This document shows, piece by piece, positions 1 through 12,191 of a DNA stretch of 64,000 bases. A program made the position numbers and the translations under genes. The notes under the pieces are model-generated. The model was not told the DNA's origin. It searched no databases and was given only the letters and a program-made list of their open reading frames with translations. Source of the DNA: Escherichia sp. E1V33 (GTDB lineage Bacteria > Pseudomonadota > Gammaproteobacteria > Enterobacterales > Enterobacteriaceae); the NCBI RefSeq assembly GCF_004211955.1, contig NZ_RHJI01000010.1, forward strand, positions 558,001 through 622,000. Direction: 5' to 3'. Position 1 is the stretch's first letter. Each line of letters opens with the position of its first letter.

Positions 1-492
1 GGGGGCAAAGGCTTCCCAGCGCGCCATATTCAGGCCAATCCACGGCCCAACCACCATCGCCAACCCCATTGCCAGAGAGAAAAAACTGATGCCCTCCCCA
101 CGTCGGGAGGCCGGGATCAACCGCGCGGAAATCGTACCTTTTACCGTAGTGATAACCCCGAAGGTAATACCATGAAGCACCCGAATAAAAAGCAGTGATT
201 CAATCGACTGACAAAAAGGATACAACGCAGTGACCAACAAAAAGGCCAGAGAAGAGAGCACCAGAATAGTTTTATTCGAATATTTACCCACCCATTGCCC
301 GGCAAAGGGGCGAATAATAATGGCGGCAATTAAAAATAAAGTCACCAATAAACCAGCTTTATCAGGCGAGGCATGTAAACGGTCAGAGATGTAAATTGGC
401 AACAACGTTAATAAAACATAAAAAACGAAGAAGATAATAAAACTGATGATAGTGATTGCCCAAAAATCCTTCGTCCATAACTTTTCTTTCAT
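1..492 (-). CDS. MFS transporter, N-terminal part (cut by window edge)
   Basis: The gene starts with ATG at 492 on the minus strand and stays open for 164 codons to the left edge, so only the N-terminal part is visible. The protein begins MKEKLWTKDFWAITIISF and shows about five hydrophobic segments. Between the second and third is the MFS loop signature GQWVGKYSNKT, and RVLHGITFGVITTVKGTISA follows the later helix. This places it in the major facilitator superfamily, in the group of small drug or metabolite exporters. It is divergent from the LysR gene at 644, with a 151-bp shared region, so that regulator probably controls it. The substrate cannot be read from the sequence. I do not recall this gene next to glpQ in K-12, so it is likely accessory. 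Confidence 0.85.
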   Translation of the reverse strand, partial: MKEKLWTKDFWAITIISFIIFFVFYVLLTLLPIYISDRLHASPDKAGLLVTLFLIAAIIIRPFAGQWVGKYSNKTILVLSSLAFLLVTALYPFCQSIESLLFIRVLHGITFGVITTVKGTISARLIPASRRGEGISFFSLAMGLAMVVGPWIGLNMARWEAFAP

Positions 493-643
493 ACCCTACC
501 GCCTGTCAGGATGACGCACACAGACAACATTCCCGTTACTGCGGTTGCGTCAAATTGTGATGTACTTTGCAGAATAAGAGTATAAATGGCGGCATTCTAT
601 TAGAGAAATTAATCGTTTTAATATTATTAATAAGCAAACACTA

Positions 644-1522
644 ATGACACTGACTCAAATACATTCTTTACTCGCCGTGCTGGATTACGGCGGCTTTACC
701 GAAGCCAGCAAGCGGTTGTTCATGACGCAATCAGCGGTAAGTCAGGCGATTGCCACACTGGAACAAGAACTTGGCGTGAATATACTGCTGCGCGATCGCC
801 GTAAAGCTTTGCAGTTGACCGCAGCTGGTGACCGAATTGTGCATCACCTGCGCGCCATTACTCGAGAAGTTAACGCCGTGAAAGAGATAGCCGAACAGGA
901 AAAACAGAACCCGCAAAGGACGCTGAGGCTCGGCTGTTTCCCCAGTGTATGCGCCTGCATTTTACCAGTGGTTATTCGCTACTTTGAAATTCATCATCCG
1001 AATGTAAAAATCATTCCTTTTGAGGAAAATAGCACGGAAATTATTGATTCAGTCCAGAATGAAACCATTGATGCTGGTTTTGTTCATTTTCCCGTTAGTG
1101 GAATGTACTCCGTACCGATATATCAGGATAAATTTACTGTAGTATTGCCGCCCGACCATCCACTGGCAAACAATAGCACCATTACGGTAGAAGAGCTGAT
1201 GGGTGAGCCATTAATTATCAGTAAAGGACGCTATGAATTAAGTATTATGGCGTTATTTAAAGAAAAAAATATCACACCGCAGATAAAATATGAATTTAAC
1301 CATCCGGATACAGCAATCAGTTTTATTCGTCAGGGATTAGGCATTGCTTTATTACCGGAATTAACACTTAAAACCATTGCCGGTGAATTGTGTTCCGTTC
1401 CTCTGCAGCCGACCTTCTATCGACAGATTTCATTACTGGCGAAAGAAACTCCAGTAGAAGGTAGCCCGCTGTTTTTACTGCAGATGTGCATGGAGAGCTT
1501 AGTGGTGAGTGGTAAAATTTGA
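644..1522 (+). CDS. LysR-family transcriptional regulator (CynR/CysB-like fold)
   Basis: This 292-residue protein has the standard LysR layout. A winged HTH covers about residues 1-60 (GGFTEASKRLFMTQSAVSQA, then LEQELGV), a linker helix follows, and an effector-binding domain of the periplasmic-protein type starts near residue 92 (LRLGCFPSVCACILP). The length is normal for the family. It is transcribed away from the MFS gene at 1-492, which is the usual arrangement for a LysR regulator and its transporter target. The effector domain coding sequence is visibly richer in A and T than the neighbouring glp genes, which hints at horizontal gain. The ligand is unknown. The family call is certain, and the role as regulator of the MFS gene is an inference from position. 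Confidence 0.9.
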   Translation: MTLTQIHSLLAVLDYGGFTEASKRLFMTQSAVSQAIATLEQELGVNILLRDRRKALQLTAAGDRIVHHLRAITREVNAVKEIAEQEKQNPQRTLRLGCFPSVCACILPVVIRYFEIHHPNVKIIPFEENSTEIIDSVQNETIDAGFVHFPVSGMYSVPIYQDKFTVVLPPDHPLANNSTITVEELMGEPLIISKGRYELSIMALFKEKNITPQIKYEFNHPDTAISFIRQGLGIALLPELTLKTIAGELCSVPLQPTFYRQISLLAKETPVEGSPLFLLQMCMESLVVSGKI

Positions 1523-1528
1523 AGTAAG

Positions 1529-1557
1529 ACAGGATGGCGTTTAAAACGCCATCCTGT
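1529..1557. terminator. Perfect 14-bp inverted repeat between convergent genes
   Basis: Two 14-base arms (ACAGGATGGCGTTT and its exact reverse complement) flank a single A. It lies between the end of the LysR gene (1522) and the end of glpQ (1565), which converge. Neither side has a strong T-run, so it may be a bidirectional terminator or an RNA 3' end stabiliser. Confidence 0.55.
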
Positions 1558-1564
1558 AATAACG

Positions 1565-2641
1565 TTACTCTTTGTTGAGGAATTTTACCGCCTTGTCAGG
1601 GAAGTCGGTAAATAACCCATTAACACCGGCTTTATTGTACAGAATGTCATACAGCTGATTCACATCGGTAGCATATTCCGGTAGCTTGTCGGCCCGCACG
1701 GTATAGGGATGCACCACCAGCTTATTCTGCTGTGCATCTTTTACCATTCCGGTAAGCTTGATATTACCCGGCTGCGATTTCTCATCAATCACCATATGGT
1801 AATCCGGACCAATGCCATCAGCATATTCCGCGACCTGTTTCATGGCGCCCGGCTTGAACATCCAGTCATAGCTGTAATTAACCCAGCTTCCGTCCGGTTG
1901 TTTCTGCTGAGTTTCGTTCCAGTCGGTATAGGCAATCAGCTGTACCAGGTTGAGGTCCATGCCCATTTTGGGTTCCAGCTCATTCTTAATACGCTTCAGT
2001 TCATCAGCATCAAAGCACTGCAAATAAACCTTATCATCCTTACCGGTGTAGCCATATTTCTTCAGCACTTCCAGGGTTTTTGCCGCAATATCCTTCCCTT
2101 CCTGATGATGGAACCACGGCGCTTTAATCTCTGGATAGATACCAATATTTTTCCCGGTCGAATGGTTTAGCCCCTGAACAAATTCAATTTCCTCTTCGAA
2201 AGTGTGCACACGGAAGTCAGATTTACCCATCGGGAAACGTCCGGGGAAAGTCTGCACTTTTTTTCCGTTTTCAATATCGAAGCCTTCAGTGAATTTTAAA
2301 GACTTAATTTCATCCAGCGTAAAATCTATCGCGTAGTAACGGCCATCTTTACGCGCCCGATCCGGGAAACGATCGGCAACATCGGTTACCCGGTCAAGAT
2401 AGTGGTCATGCAGAACGACCAGATGGTCGTCCTTCGTCATCACCAAATCCTGTTCAAGATAATCTGCCCCCTGCGCATACGCCATCGCCTTTGCAGGCAG
2501 CGTATGCTCCGGCAAATAACCGCTGGCGCCACGATGGGCAATCACTATTTTCTCACTGTTATCCGCCGCCATTGCACTGCTTCCCATGATCATTCCACTC
2601 ATCATGATAGCCATGCTAAGGTTTTTCAGCGTCAATTTCAT
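1565..2641 (-). CDS. glpQ: Periplasmic glycerophosphodiester phosphodiesterase
   Basis: GlpQ hydrolyses glycerophosphodiesters released from phospholipids into glycerol-3-phosphate (G3P) and an alcohol in the periplasm, and GlpT then imports the G3P. The 358-residue product starts at MKLTLKNLSM. It has a cleavable signal peptide ending near SSAMA, then the GDPD core motif HRGASGYLPEHT with the catalytic His and the Arg, and the Glu-Asp metal-binding pair in YLEQDLVMTKD. The downstream HDHYLDRVTD carries the second catalytic His. I chose this ATG over one 19 codons upstream because only it gives a signal peptide at the N-terminus. It follows glpT by 4 bp in one operon and is nearly identical to the K-12 protein as I recall it. 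Confidence 0.97.
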   Translation of the reverse strand: MKLTLKNLSMAIMMSGMIMGSSAMAADNSEKIVIAHRGASGYLPEHTLPAKAMAYAQGADYLEQDLVMTKDDHLVVLHDHYLDRVTDVADRFPDRARKDGRYYAIDFTLDEIKSLKFTEGFDIENGKKVQTFPGRFPMGKSDFRVHTFEEEIEFVQGLNHSTGKNIGIYPEIKAPWFHHQEGKDIAAKTLEVLKKYGYTGKDDKVYLQCFDADELKRIKNELEPKMGMDLNLVQLIAYTDWNETQQKQPDGSWVNYSYDWMFKPGAMKQVAEYADGIGPDYHMVIDEKSQPGNIKLTGMVKDAQQNKLVVHPYTVRADKLPEYATDVNQLYDILYNKAGVNGLFTDFPDKAVKFLNKE

Positions 2642-2645
2642 GCCA

Positions 2646-4004
2646 TTAGCCTCCGTTGCGTTTTTGCTGTAATTCCTGATGGCGACGTTTTTCGCCAATC
2701 ATCACGACAATTAACAAGATAACCGCCAGGATGCTACCGCCAATCATCACCATGAAGCCGCCATCCCAGCCGAAGTAGTCAACGGTGTAGCCGACAATCG
2801 CGCTCGCCGCTACGGAGCCTCCAAGATAACCAAACAGCCCGGTAAAGCCCGCCGCTGTACCTGCCGCTTTCTTCGGCGCCAGTTCCAGCGCGTGCAGACC
2901 AATCAGCATGACTGGGCCGTAGATCAGGAAGCCGATAACAATCATACAAATCATATCGACAGTTGGGTTACCTGCCGGGTTCATCCAGTAAACGATGGTG
3001 GCGATAGTCACCAGAGTCATAAAGAAGACGCCAGTTGCCCCACGGTTACCACGGAAAACTTTATCCGACATCCAGCCACACAGCAGAGTGCCCGGAATGC
3101 CAGCATACTCATAGAAGAAGTAGGCCCAGGAGGATTTATCCAGCGCGAAGTGTTTTACCTCTTTCAGGTAAGTCGGTGACCAGTCGAGGATACCGTAGCG
3201 CAGCAGATAGACGAACACGTTGGCGATGGCGATGTACCAGAGCAGTTTATTGGGCAGCACGTACTGCATGAAAATCTGCTTCGCGGTCAGTTCCTGTTCC
3301 GCTTTTTCGTTATAGTCGTCCGGGTAATCATTTTTGTACTCTTCGATCGGCGGCAGGCCACAGGATTGCGGAGTATCGCGCATCATCGCAAAGGCGAATA
3401 ATGCCACCAGAATGGCGCAGAAAGCGGGCATATAGAGCGCCGCGTGCCAGTCATTGAACCAGGCCATCCCCAGCAGGAACAGCAGCGGCGGAATACCACC
3501 ACCGACGTTATGCGCACAGTTCCACACCGACACAATGCCGCCACGTTCTTTCTGCGACCACCAGTGCACCATAGTACGACCGCACGGCGGCCACCCCATC
3601 CCCTGGAACCAACCGCAAAGGAATAGCAGCACAAACATTACCGCAATGCTCGATGTCGCCCACGGTACAAAGCCCATAAAAAGCATGACTGCCGCAGCAA
3701 GAATCAGACCTGCCGGCAGGAAAACGCGCGGATTCGAGCGGTCCGACACCGAGCCCATGATGAATTTCGAAAATCCGTAGGCAATTGAGATCCCTGAAAG
3801 GGCAAAACCTAAATCACCGCGTGAGAACCCCTGCTCCACCAGGTAGGGCATCGCGAGAGCAAAGTTCTTACGAACCAAATAGTAAGCGGCATAACCAAAG
3901 AATATCCCCAGGAAAATTTGCCAGCGCAATCGACGGTAAGTCGGGTCGATCTCCGCAGCAGGTAAGCGCGCCTTGTGTGGCGCTGGTTTAAAAATACTCA
4001 ACAT
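2646..4004 (-). CDS. glpT: sn-glycerol-3-phosphate:phosphate antiporter
   Basis: GlpT is an inner-membrane MFS antiporter of the organophosphate:phosphate family. It brings in G3P in exchange for inorganic phosphate and is also the uptake route of fosfomycin. The 452-residue length is exactly that expected. Twelve hydrophobic segments are visible. The N-terminal half has [15 protein letters not shown], which contains the substrate-binding Arg of the first helix, and the C-terminal half begins near residue 250 with [15 protein letters not shown], which carries the matching Arg. It is the first gene of glpTQ, divergent from glpABC, and the 271-bp region between them holds the control sites. No truncation or frameshift that would suggest fosfomycin resistance is seen. 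Confidence 0.97.
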   Translation of the reverse strand: MLSIFKPAPHKARLPAAEIDPTYRRLRWQIFLGIFFGYAAYYLVRKNFALAMPYLVEQGFSRGDLGFALSGISIAYGFSKFIMGSVSDRSNPRVFLPAGLILAAAVMLFMGFVPWATSSIAVMFVLLFLCGWFQGMGWPPCGRTMVHWWSQKERGGIVSVWNCAHNVGGGIPPLLFLLGMAWFNDWHAALYMPAFCAILVALFAFAMMRDTPQSCGLPPIEEYKNDYPDDYNEKAEQELTAKQIFMQYVLPNKLLWYIAIANVFVYLLRYGILDWSPTYLKEVKHFALDKSSWAYFFYEYAGIPGTLLCGWMSDKVFRGNRGATGVFFMTLVTIATIVYWMNPAGNPTVDMICMIVIGFLIYGPVMLIGLHALELAPKKAAGTAAGFTGLFGYLGGSVAASAIVGYTVDYFGWDGGFMVMIGGSILAVILLIVVMIGEKRRHQELQQKRNGG

Positions 4005-4275
4005 TTATAGCCTCCGTGGCCGTGGTCTTATTTATGATTAACAGCCTGATTCAATAGAAGAACCTGCCGTTTCTTGAGTTGCCGCGATGTTAATTAATCA
4101 TTCATTCCATGAATGTGAATTACCGCACACATTATTAAATAAGATTTACAAAATGTTCAGAATGACGCATGAAATCACGTTTCATTTTCGAATTATGAGC
4201 GAATATGCGCGAAATCAAACAATTCATGTTTTTACTATGGCTAAATGGTAAAAAACGAACTTCAGAGGGATAACA
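4005..4275. promoter_or_regulatory. Divergent glpTQ / glpABC control region
   Basis: This AT-rich region separates the starts of glpT and glpA. A clear CRP site is listed separately. Between about 4148 and 4220 there are several overlapping sequences with the flavour of GlpR operators (runs such as AAATGTTCAG and ATTTTCGAATTATGAGCGAA). GlpR repression, CRP activation and anaerobic activation of glpABC are known for this region in E. coli. I cannot place individual GlpR or FNR sites with certainty by eye. Confidence 0.75.
4112..4131. promoter_or_regulatory. Probable CRP-cAMP site
   Basis: TGTGA at 4114-4118 and GCACA at 4125-4129 are separated by six bases, which is one mismatch from the TGTGA-N6-TCACA consensus. 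Its position upstream of glpT fits the known catabolite control of glpTQ. Confidence 0.65.
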
Positions 4276-8340
<4,065 letters not shown>

Positions 8341-8351
8341 GCGCCCTTCTG

Positions 8352-8386
8352 ATGCCCGATGAGTTCATGGCTTATCGGGCATTTTT
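8352..8386 (+). terminator. Rho-independent terminator of glpABC
   Basis: The arms ATGCCCGATGAG and CTTATCGGGCAT pair with one mismatch around a short loop and are followed by TTTTT. It lies 11 bp after glpC. Confidence 0.85.
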
Positions 8387-8533
8387 GCGTGCACGGTTCC
8401 GTACCCAATGTATGCGTTGCATCGCAGTAAAAATACTTCTGAAAACGTCTCGCAAAGGCTAAAACTGCCAGATGCCATCGGCCTGCGATCCCCGTAATGT
8501 CCCGTCATCATAAAAATCAGGTGACGGACAACC

Positions 8534-9460
8534 ATGACTGAATCAACAACATCCTCCCCGCATGATGCGGTGTTTAAAACGTTTATGTTCTCGCCCGAAA
8601 CCGCACGGGATTTTCTGGAAATACATCTGCCGGAACCGCTGAGAAAACTTTGCAATCTGCAAACTTTAAGGCTGGAACCCACCAGTTTTATTGAAAAAAG
8701 TTTACGCGCTTACTACTCGGATGTTTTGTGGTCAGTAGAAACCAGCGACGGCGAAGGTTATATCTACTGCGTAATTGAGCATCAGAGTACTGCGGAAAAA
8801 AACATGGCCTTTCGATTGATGCGTTATGCCACTGCCGCCATGCAGCGCCATCTGGACAAAGGCTATGACAGAGTCCCGCTGGTCGTGCCAATGCTGTTTT
8901 ATCACGGCGAAACCTCACCCTACCCATATTCACTTAACTGGCTGGATGAATTTGACGACCCGCAACTTGCCCGGCAGCTCTACACCGAGGCATTTCCGTT
9001 GGTGGATATCACCATCGTACCTGACGATGAGATCATGCAACATCGGCGTATAGCTCTGCTGGAACTGATTCAAAAGCACATTCGCGAGCGCGATTTAATA
9101 GGTCTGGTCGACAGGATCACCACGCTCTTGGTTAGGGGCTTCACTAATGACAGCCAATTACAAACTCTGTTTAATTATCTGCTGCAATGCGGCGATACCT
9201 CCCGTTTCAGCCATTTTATCGAGGAGATTGCCGAACGTTCACCACTACAAAAGGAGAGATTAATGACGATTGCTGAACGACTACGGCAGGAAGGGCATCA
9301 AATTGGCTGGCAGCAGGGTAAATTGGAAGGTTTGCAGCAAGGCATGCATGAACAAGCCATTAAAATTGCTTTGCGCATGCTGGAACAGGGCATTGATCGT
9401 GACCTGGTGCTCGCAGCCACCCAACTAAGCGAAGCCGATCTGGCAGCGAATAACCACTAA
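8534..9460 (+). CDS. rpnE: Rpn-family recombination-promoting nuclease / putative transposase_31 protein
   Basis: This is yfaD/rpnE, a member of the Rpn family of PD-(D/E)XK DNA endonucleases, which promote RecA-independent recombination and have been linked to phage defence. The 308-residue protein has the catalytic block near the N-terminus: [13 protein letters not shown] with the conserved HD, then [11 protein letters not shown] with an Asp, and YCVIEHQST with the E-x-Q of the nuclease core. The C-terminus is a Gln, Gly and Glu-rich helix region with repeats ([17 protein letters not shown]). Compared with the 299-residue K-12 protein as I recall it, that region carries an extra repeat unit. 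An internal start with a strong ribosome-binding site lies at 9263 (separate entry). It stands alone between the glpC terminator and the rhm scar. Confidence 0.93.
   Translation: MTESTTSSPHDAVFKTFMFSPETARDFLEIHLPEPLRKLCNLQTLRLEPTSFIEKSLRAYYSDVLWSVETSDGEGYIYCVIEHQSTAEKNMAFRLMRYATAAMQRHLDKGYDRVPLVVPMLFYHGETSPYPYSLNWLDEFDDPQLARQLYTEAFPLVDITIVPDDEIMQHRRIALLELIQKHIRERDLIGLVDRITTLLVRGFTNDSQLQTLFNYLLQCGDTSRFSHFIEEIAERSPLQKERLMTIAERLRQEGHQIGWQQGKLEGLQQGMHEQAIKIALRMLEQGIDRDLVLAATQLSEADLAANNH
9263..9460 (+). CDS. Intragenic small protein from the rpnE C-terminus (RpnES-like candidate antitoxin)
   Basis: An in-frame ATG at 9263, codon 244 of rpnE, is preceded by AAGGAG at 9251-9256 with a 6-base spacer, a near-ideal ribosome-binding site inside a coding sequence. 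It would give a 65-residue protein starting [15 protein letters not shown] and ending at the rpnE stop. For the Rpn family it has been reported that a short C-terminal form made from an internal start blocks the full-length nuclease. The sequence here has every feature expected of that arrangement. Expression in this strain is inferred, not shown. Confidence 0.7.
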   Translation: MTIAERLRQEGHQIGWQQGKLEGLQQGMHEQAIKIALRMLEQGIDRDLVLAATQLSEADLAANNH

Positions 9461-9464
9461 TTAA

Positions 9465-9497
9465 CACAGGCCCACAGGTAATCCCTGTGGGCCTGTG
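9465..9497. terminator. Strong hairpin between rpnE and the rhmA remnant
   Basis: The 14-base arms CACAGGCCCACAGG and CCTGTGGGCCTGTG pair perfectly around a 5-base loop. It lies between the stop of rpnE and the stop of the rhmA remnant, so it can serve both convergent units. The T-run is weak on either side. Confidence 0.65.
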
Positions 9498-9500
9498 ATA

Positions 9501-9708
9501 TTAATAACTTCCTGTTATGCGTGGCCCATTTTTGCCTGATTTAAACATTGCCAGTCGCTGATCCAGGGCATGACTATAGAGCATGGTGTCAACGCCAACG
9601 GCGACAAAGTTCGCTCCCCACGCCAGGCATTGCTGCGCCATATCAGGGTCAACAGCCAGAAAACCTGCCGCTTTACCCGCAGCGCGGATCCGCCGGATGC
9701 TTAAGTTC
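9501..9708 (-). pseudogene. rhmA: 3' remnant of rhmA (2-keto-3-deoxy-L-rhamnonate aldolase)
   Basis: About 65 codons on the minus strand, from [17 protein letters not shown] to the C-terminal [10 protein letters not shown] and a stop at 9501, match the end of RhmA (YfaU) as I recall it from K-12. This includes the conserved [12 protein letters not shown] of HpcH/HpaI-type aldolases. The metal-binding and active-site N-terminal three quarters are missing. Upstream the sequence passes directly into the start of rhmR in another frame. It has no start codon or ribosome-binding site of its own and should be non-functional. In K-12, RhmA cleaves 2-keto-3-deoxy-L-rhamnonate to pyruvate and lactaldehyde. 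Confidence 0.88.
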
Positions 9709-9849
9709 GTTAAGCAACAGATAGGCCGTACTTTTCGGGATCCCCAATCTGTCGATGATTGTCGCCGCACTACAGGGACCAATGCGGGTAATCAGATTGA
9801 GAATATCAATAGCCCGTGTCAGGGCGGGTACTTTGCTTGATTCCAACAT
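9673..9849 (-). pseudogene. rhmR: 5' remnant of rhmR (IclR-family regulator), HTH stub of 58 codons
   Basis: From ATG at 9849 the frame encodes MLESSKVPALTRAIDILN and an IclR-type winged HTH ([20 protein letters not shown]). After NEL it runs into rhmA sequence in the wrong frame and stops at 9673 after 58 codons. The intact regulator (YfaX/RhmR, about 260 residues in K-12 as I recall) would need its effector-binding domain. A single deletion between codon 50 of rhmR and the last quarter of rhmA explains both remnants and the loss of rhmD and rhmT. The stub keeps its own start and upstream region, so a free HTH peptide could still be made. Confidence 0.85.
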
Positions 9850-9883
9850 ACTGGATTCCAGTCTTAGATACTGGAATCAGTCT
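9838..9883. promoter_or_regulatory. Tandem operator-like repeats at the rhmR start
   Basis: ATACTGGATTCCAGTCT (9848-9864) and ATACTGGAATCAGTCT (9868-9883) repeat with a 20-bp period, two turns of the helix, and overlap the rhmR start codon. The first contains the palindrome CTGGATTCCAG, and TGATTCCA occurs again at 9838-9845. IclR-type regulators often bind TGGA..TTCCA palindromes, so these may be the old RhmR autoregulatory sites. Confidence 0.45.
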
Positions 9884-10030
9884 CGTCGCTCAGGGTGAGT
9901 AAAATTGTGAAGCGCATCAAATCCCGTTTCTCGTCCTGCGGACTGGAGAAATTACGTACAAATTTGTGAATCAGCGCACGGATTTTTTCTTATTGAGTAC
10001 AATAGGTTGGACAAATTTGCGGGAGGAGAA

Positions 10031-10055
10031 TGTGCCGGTGCAGTAAACCGGCACA
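10031..10055. terminator. Hairpin downstream of yfaY
   Basis: TGTGCCGGT and ACCGGCACA form a 9-bp stem, 11 bp beyond the yfaY stop on the minus strand. The sequence after it on that strand is pyrimidine-rich but has no clean T-run. Confidence 0.5.
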
Positions 10056-10065
10056 GAATGGCTGA

Positions 10066-11268
10066 TCAGACGGATAAGGTCATGGACTCAACAACCTCAA
10101 TCCAGCCATGCTCGCTGGCGATATCCTGACCGTTCAGCCAACGGCGCAGCATATTAAGCGCCATCATTGCGCACACTTCCTGACGGATAGCCAGGCTGTA
10201 GCGCGTAGTGCTGAAACGCACACGCAGAGCAAAAGTGCCGTTTGGCGTGGCTAGCGCAAAGTTGAGATGTTCGTTCTCGAAACCAGAAACAGCCAGCGCC
10301 AACCCGGCAAAATGGTTGGCCCGCCGTTCTGTAATCCAGTGGGCGGTTTGTGCCAGTGTCTCTTCTTGCGATGGTACGACTTCGCAAGCCAGCAGCGGCG
10401 CACCTGCGCGAGAAAGTTGCAAAGCCAATAAACCACCGGTGAATTGCTCGCTCAACGTCAGGCTGAACTGGCGGTTTTGCAATTCGCGGCTGATCTGCGC
10501 AGGCAGTCCTTCGGTGCCTTCGAAAATCAGGCTCTGTCCGGCAACACGTTTAACATCCAACCACAGTTTTTCCATCGCCTGTTTCTCGCTTGCCGGTCCG
10601 GTCAGCTTAAGTTCAATTATCGGCATTGAGGAGCGATAGCCCATCGTTACGCCCGGCGGTAATTGCAGGGAGTCCAGGCTTTGCGCCAAATCGCTTTCCG
10701 AACGACCAAAGGTAGTCAAACGCAGGCAAACCGGCGGTTGCGACAATGCAAATCGCTCACGCAGGCGCGGCAGGATTTCATGCTCGACCATCACTTTAAA
10801 TTCCGACGGCACGCCAGGGGTAAAGAACATCAGGCAACGGTTAAGCTGCACGGCAAAACCACAGGCAGTGCCTACGGGGTTATTGATGAACTCGGCACTC
10901 GCTGGCAGTTCTGCCTGTTTACGGTTGCTCGGCGCCATCACGCGACCACGTTCGTGGAAATAACGTTCCATCTCTTTAAGCCAGGCGTCATGTAGCACCA
11001 GACCTTCACCCTTTGCTGTCGCAGCCGCGAGCGCGCTTAAATCATCGCTGGTTGGCCCCAGCCCACCGTTGACGATCAGCACATCGGCGTGCTGACTGCG
11101 CTCACGTAGAATGTTGACTAAATCTTCAAGGTTATCGCCTACGGTATTACGGCGAGATAGCGGCAAGCCCTGATGAAAGAAAAAGTCGGCCAGCCAGGCA
11201 GCATTCGTGTCAACGATTTGCCCGTGTAACACCTCATCCCCGGTGGATAGCATTTCCACTTTTAACAT
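10066..11268 (-). CDS. yfaY: CinA-like protein YfaY
   Basis: This 400-residue protein has the CinA domain order. A MoCF-type nucleotide-binding domain comes first (MLKVEMLSTGDEVLHGQIVDTN, then NGGLGPTSDDLSALA at about 66-80, then FTPGVPSEFKVM). A C-terminal region like the pyridine-nucleotide amidase domain follows. CinA proteins act in NAD recycling, with ADP-ribose pyrophosphatase and nicotinamide mononucleotide deamidase activities in different lineages. In E. coli the deamidation role is attributed to PncC, and YfaY is thought to lack it. Its true role is unknown. It is transcribed alone, 98 bp before the start codon of no partner gene other than yfaZ downstream. Confidence 0.93.
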   Translation of the reverse strand: MLKVEMLSTGDEVLHGQIVDTNAAWLADFFFHQGLPLSRRNTVGDNLEDLVNILRERSQHADVLIVNGGLGPTSDDLSALAAATAKGEGLVLHDAWLKEMERYFHERGRVMAPSNRKQAELPASAEFINNPVGTACGFAVQLNRCLMFFTPGVPSEFKVMVEHEILPRLRERFALSQPPVCLRLTTFGRSESDLAQSLDSLQLPPGVTMGYRSSMPIIELKLTGPASEKQAMEKLWLDVKRVAGQSLIFEGTEGLPAQISRELQNRQFSLTLSEQFTGGLLALQLSRAGAPLLACEVVPSQEETLAQTAHWITERRANHFAGLALAVSGFENEHLNFALATPNGTFALRVRFSTTRYSLAIRQEVCAMMALNMLRRWLNGQDIASEHGWIEVVESMTLSV

Positions 11269-11367
11269 GGTTATCTCCTGCTTTTGTTATCGAATCACTA
11301 TAACGCAAAGGGAGATAAGGCATAGTAAGAAACTGAATGGCGCGACAGAACGCCGCGCCGGAAGGTA

Positions 11368-11910
11368 TCAGAAGCTGGCGTTAACCCCGACATAAGGGCC
11401 GTCGGCCACGGCATTATCACGATTGCCGTCTTTCCCCGACAGGTTCAGATAACGGTAGCCTGCCTCAATGCTGACTGGACGCATAATGGTGTAACGCGCG
11501 CCAGCATTCGCTTCTTCATAACTTTGAATACCGCTGGAGAGCGAATCTGGAGAGTAATAATACTCGCCAAATAGACGGAAGCTGTCGCCAATTTGCCACT
11601 GCAAACCACCACCGACTGCTGCCGCGTAACCTTCATCGCCGTAATTCGGGTTGGTATAAACACCTTTCCCACCTACAGTTGCCATTAACGGCCCCAACGG
11701 AAGATTCAGACCCAGCCCCACGCCCGCGACATCACCGTCGTCGTCGTTATGTGTCCAGTTACCGCTTAACGCCAGCCCCGTAGACTCGGTCCCGAAGCCG
11801 ACGCCAATATTGGTATATTCCTTACCTGCCTGGCCGCTGATACTCATCGCATTGACCGATGCAGAAACCAACAGCATTCCAGCCAGAACTGGTAGCGCAA
11901 ATTTTTTCAT
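11368..11910 (-). CDS. yfaZ: YfaZ-family outer-membrane protein
   Basis: The 180-residue product starts at MKKFALPVLAG with a signal peptide that ends after ASVNA (about residue 21). The rest is rich in alternating hydrophobic and polar residues typical of a small beta-barrel (GVGLGLNLPLGPLMATVGGK, FRLFGEYYYSPD), and the last residue is Phe, the outer-membrane assembly signal. An upstream ATG would add 22 residues before the signal peptide and is rejected. The function is unknown, and it has been called a porin-like protein. It reads on the same strand as yfaY, but they are 99 bp apart with yfaY upstream of it in sequence order only by coordinates, and a weak GC hairpin (11339-11359) lies just after its stop. 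Confidence 0.92.
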   Translation of the reverse strand: MKKFALPVLAGMLLVSASVNAMSISGQAGKEYTNIGVGFGTESTGLALSGNWTHNDDDGDVAGVGLGLNLPLGPLMATVGGKGVYTNPNYGDEGYAAAVGGGLQWQIGDSFRLFGEYYYSPDSLSSGIQSYEEANAGARYTIMRPVSIEAGYRYLNLSGKDGNRDNAVADGPYVGVNASF

Positions 11911-12191
11911 TTTTACCTTTTCCCGCAAGAAGATGATCAAAATTCCCCAAAGCTGCGGGATTGTACTGCCTGACACAGAGGATTCAATGCGCGAAAAAAG
12001 TGATCTGCTAACTTATTGTAACTAAATACTTCTCAAATAATTTAACGCCGAAAAAACAAACATGATTTAACGTTACAAACCAAAATAATAATCAGCGCAG
12101 TTATCATCGCAAAAGAGACTAATGTCACTTTCGCATATTTATGAGTTGCCGTATTCTCTTGGTTTATTTTCGATTATTAAGGAACATCCCT

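Noticed and set aside
9501-9782. Intact 93-codon gene
   Set aside because: The open frame is an accident of the rhmR-rhmA join. Its first third is rhmR DNA in the wrong frame, so it is treated as a remnant.
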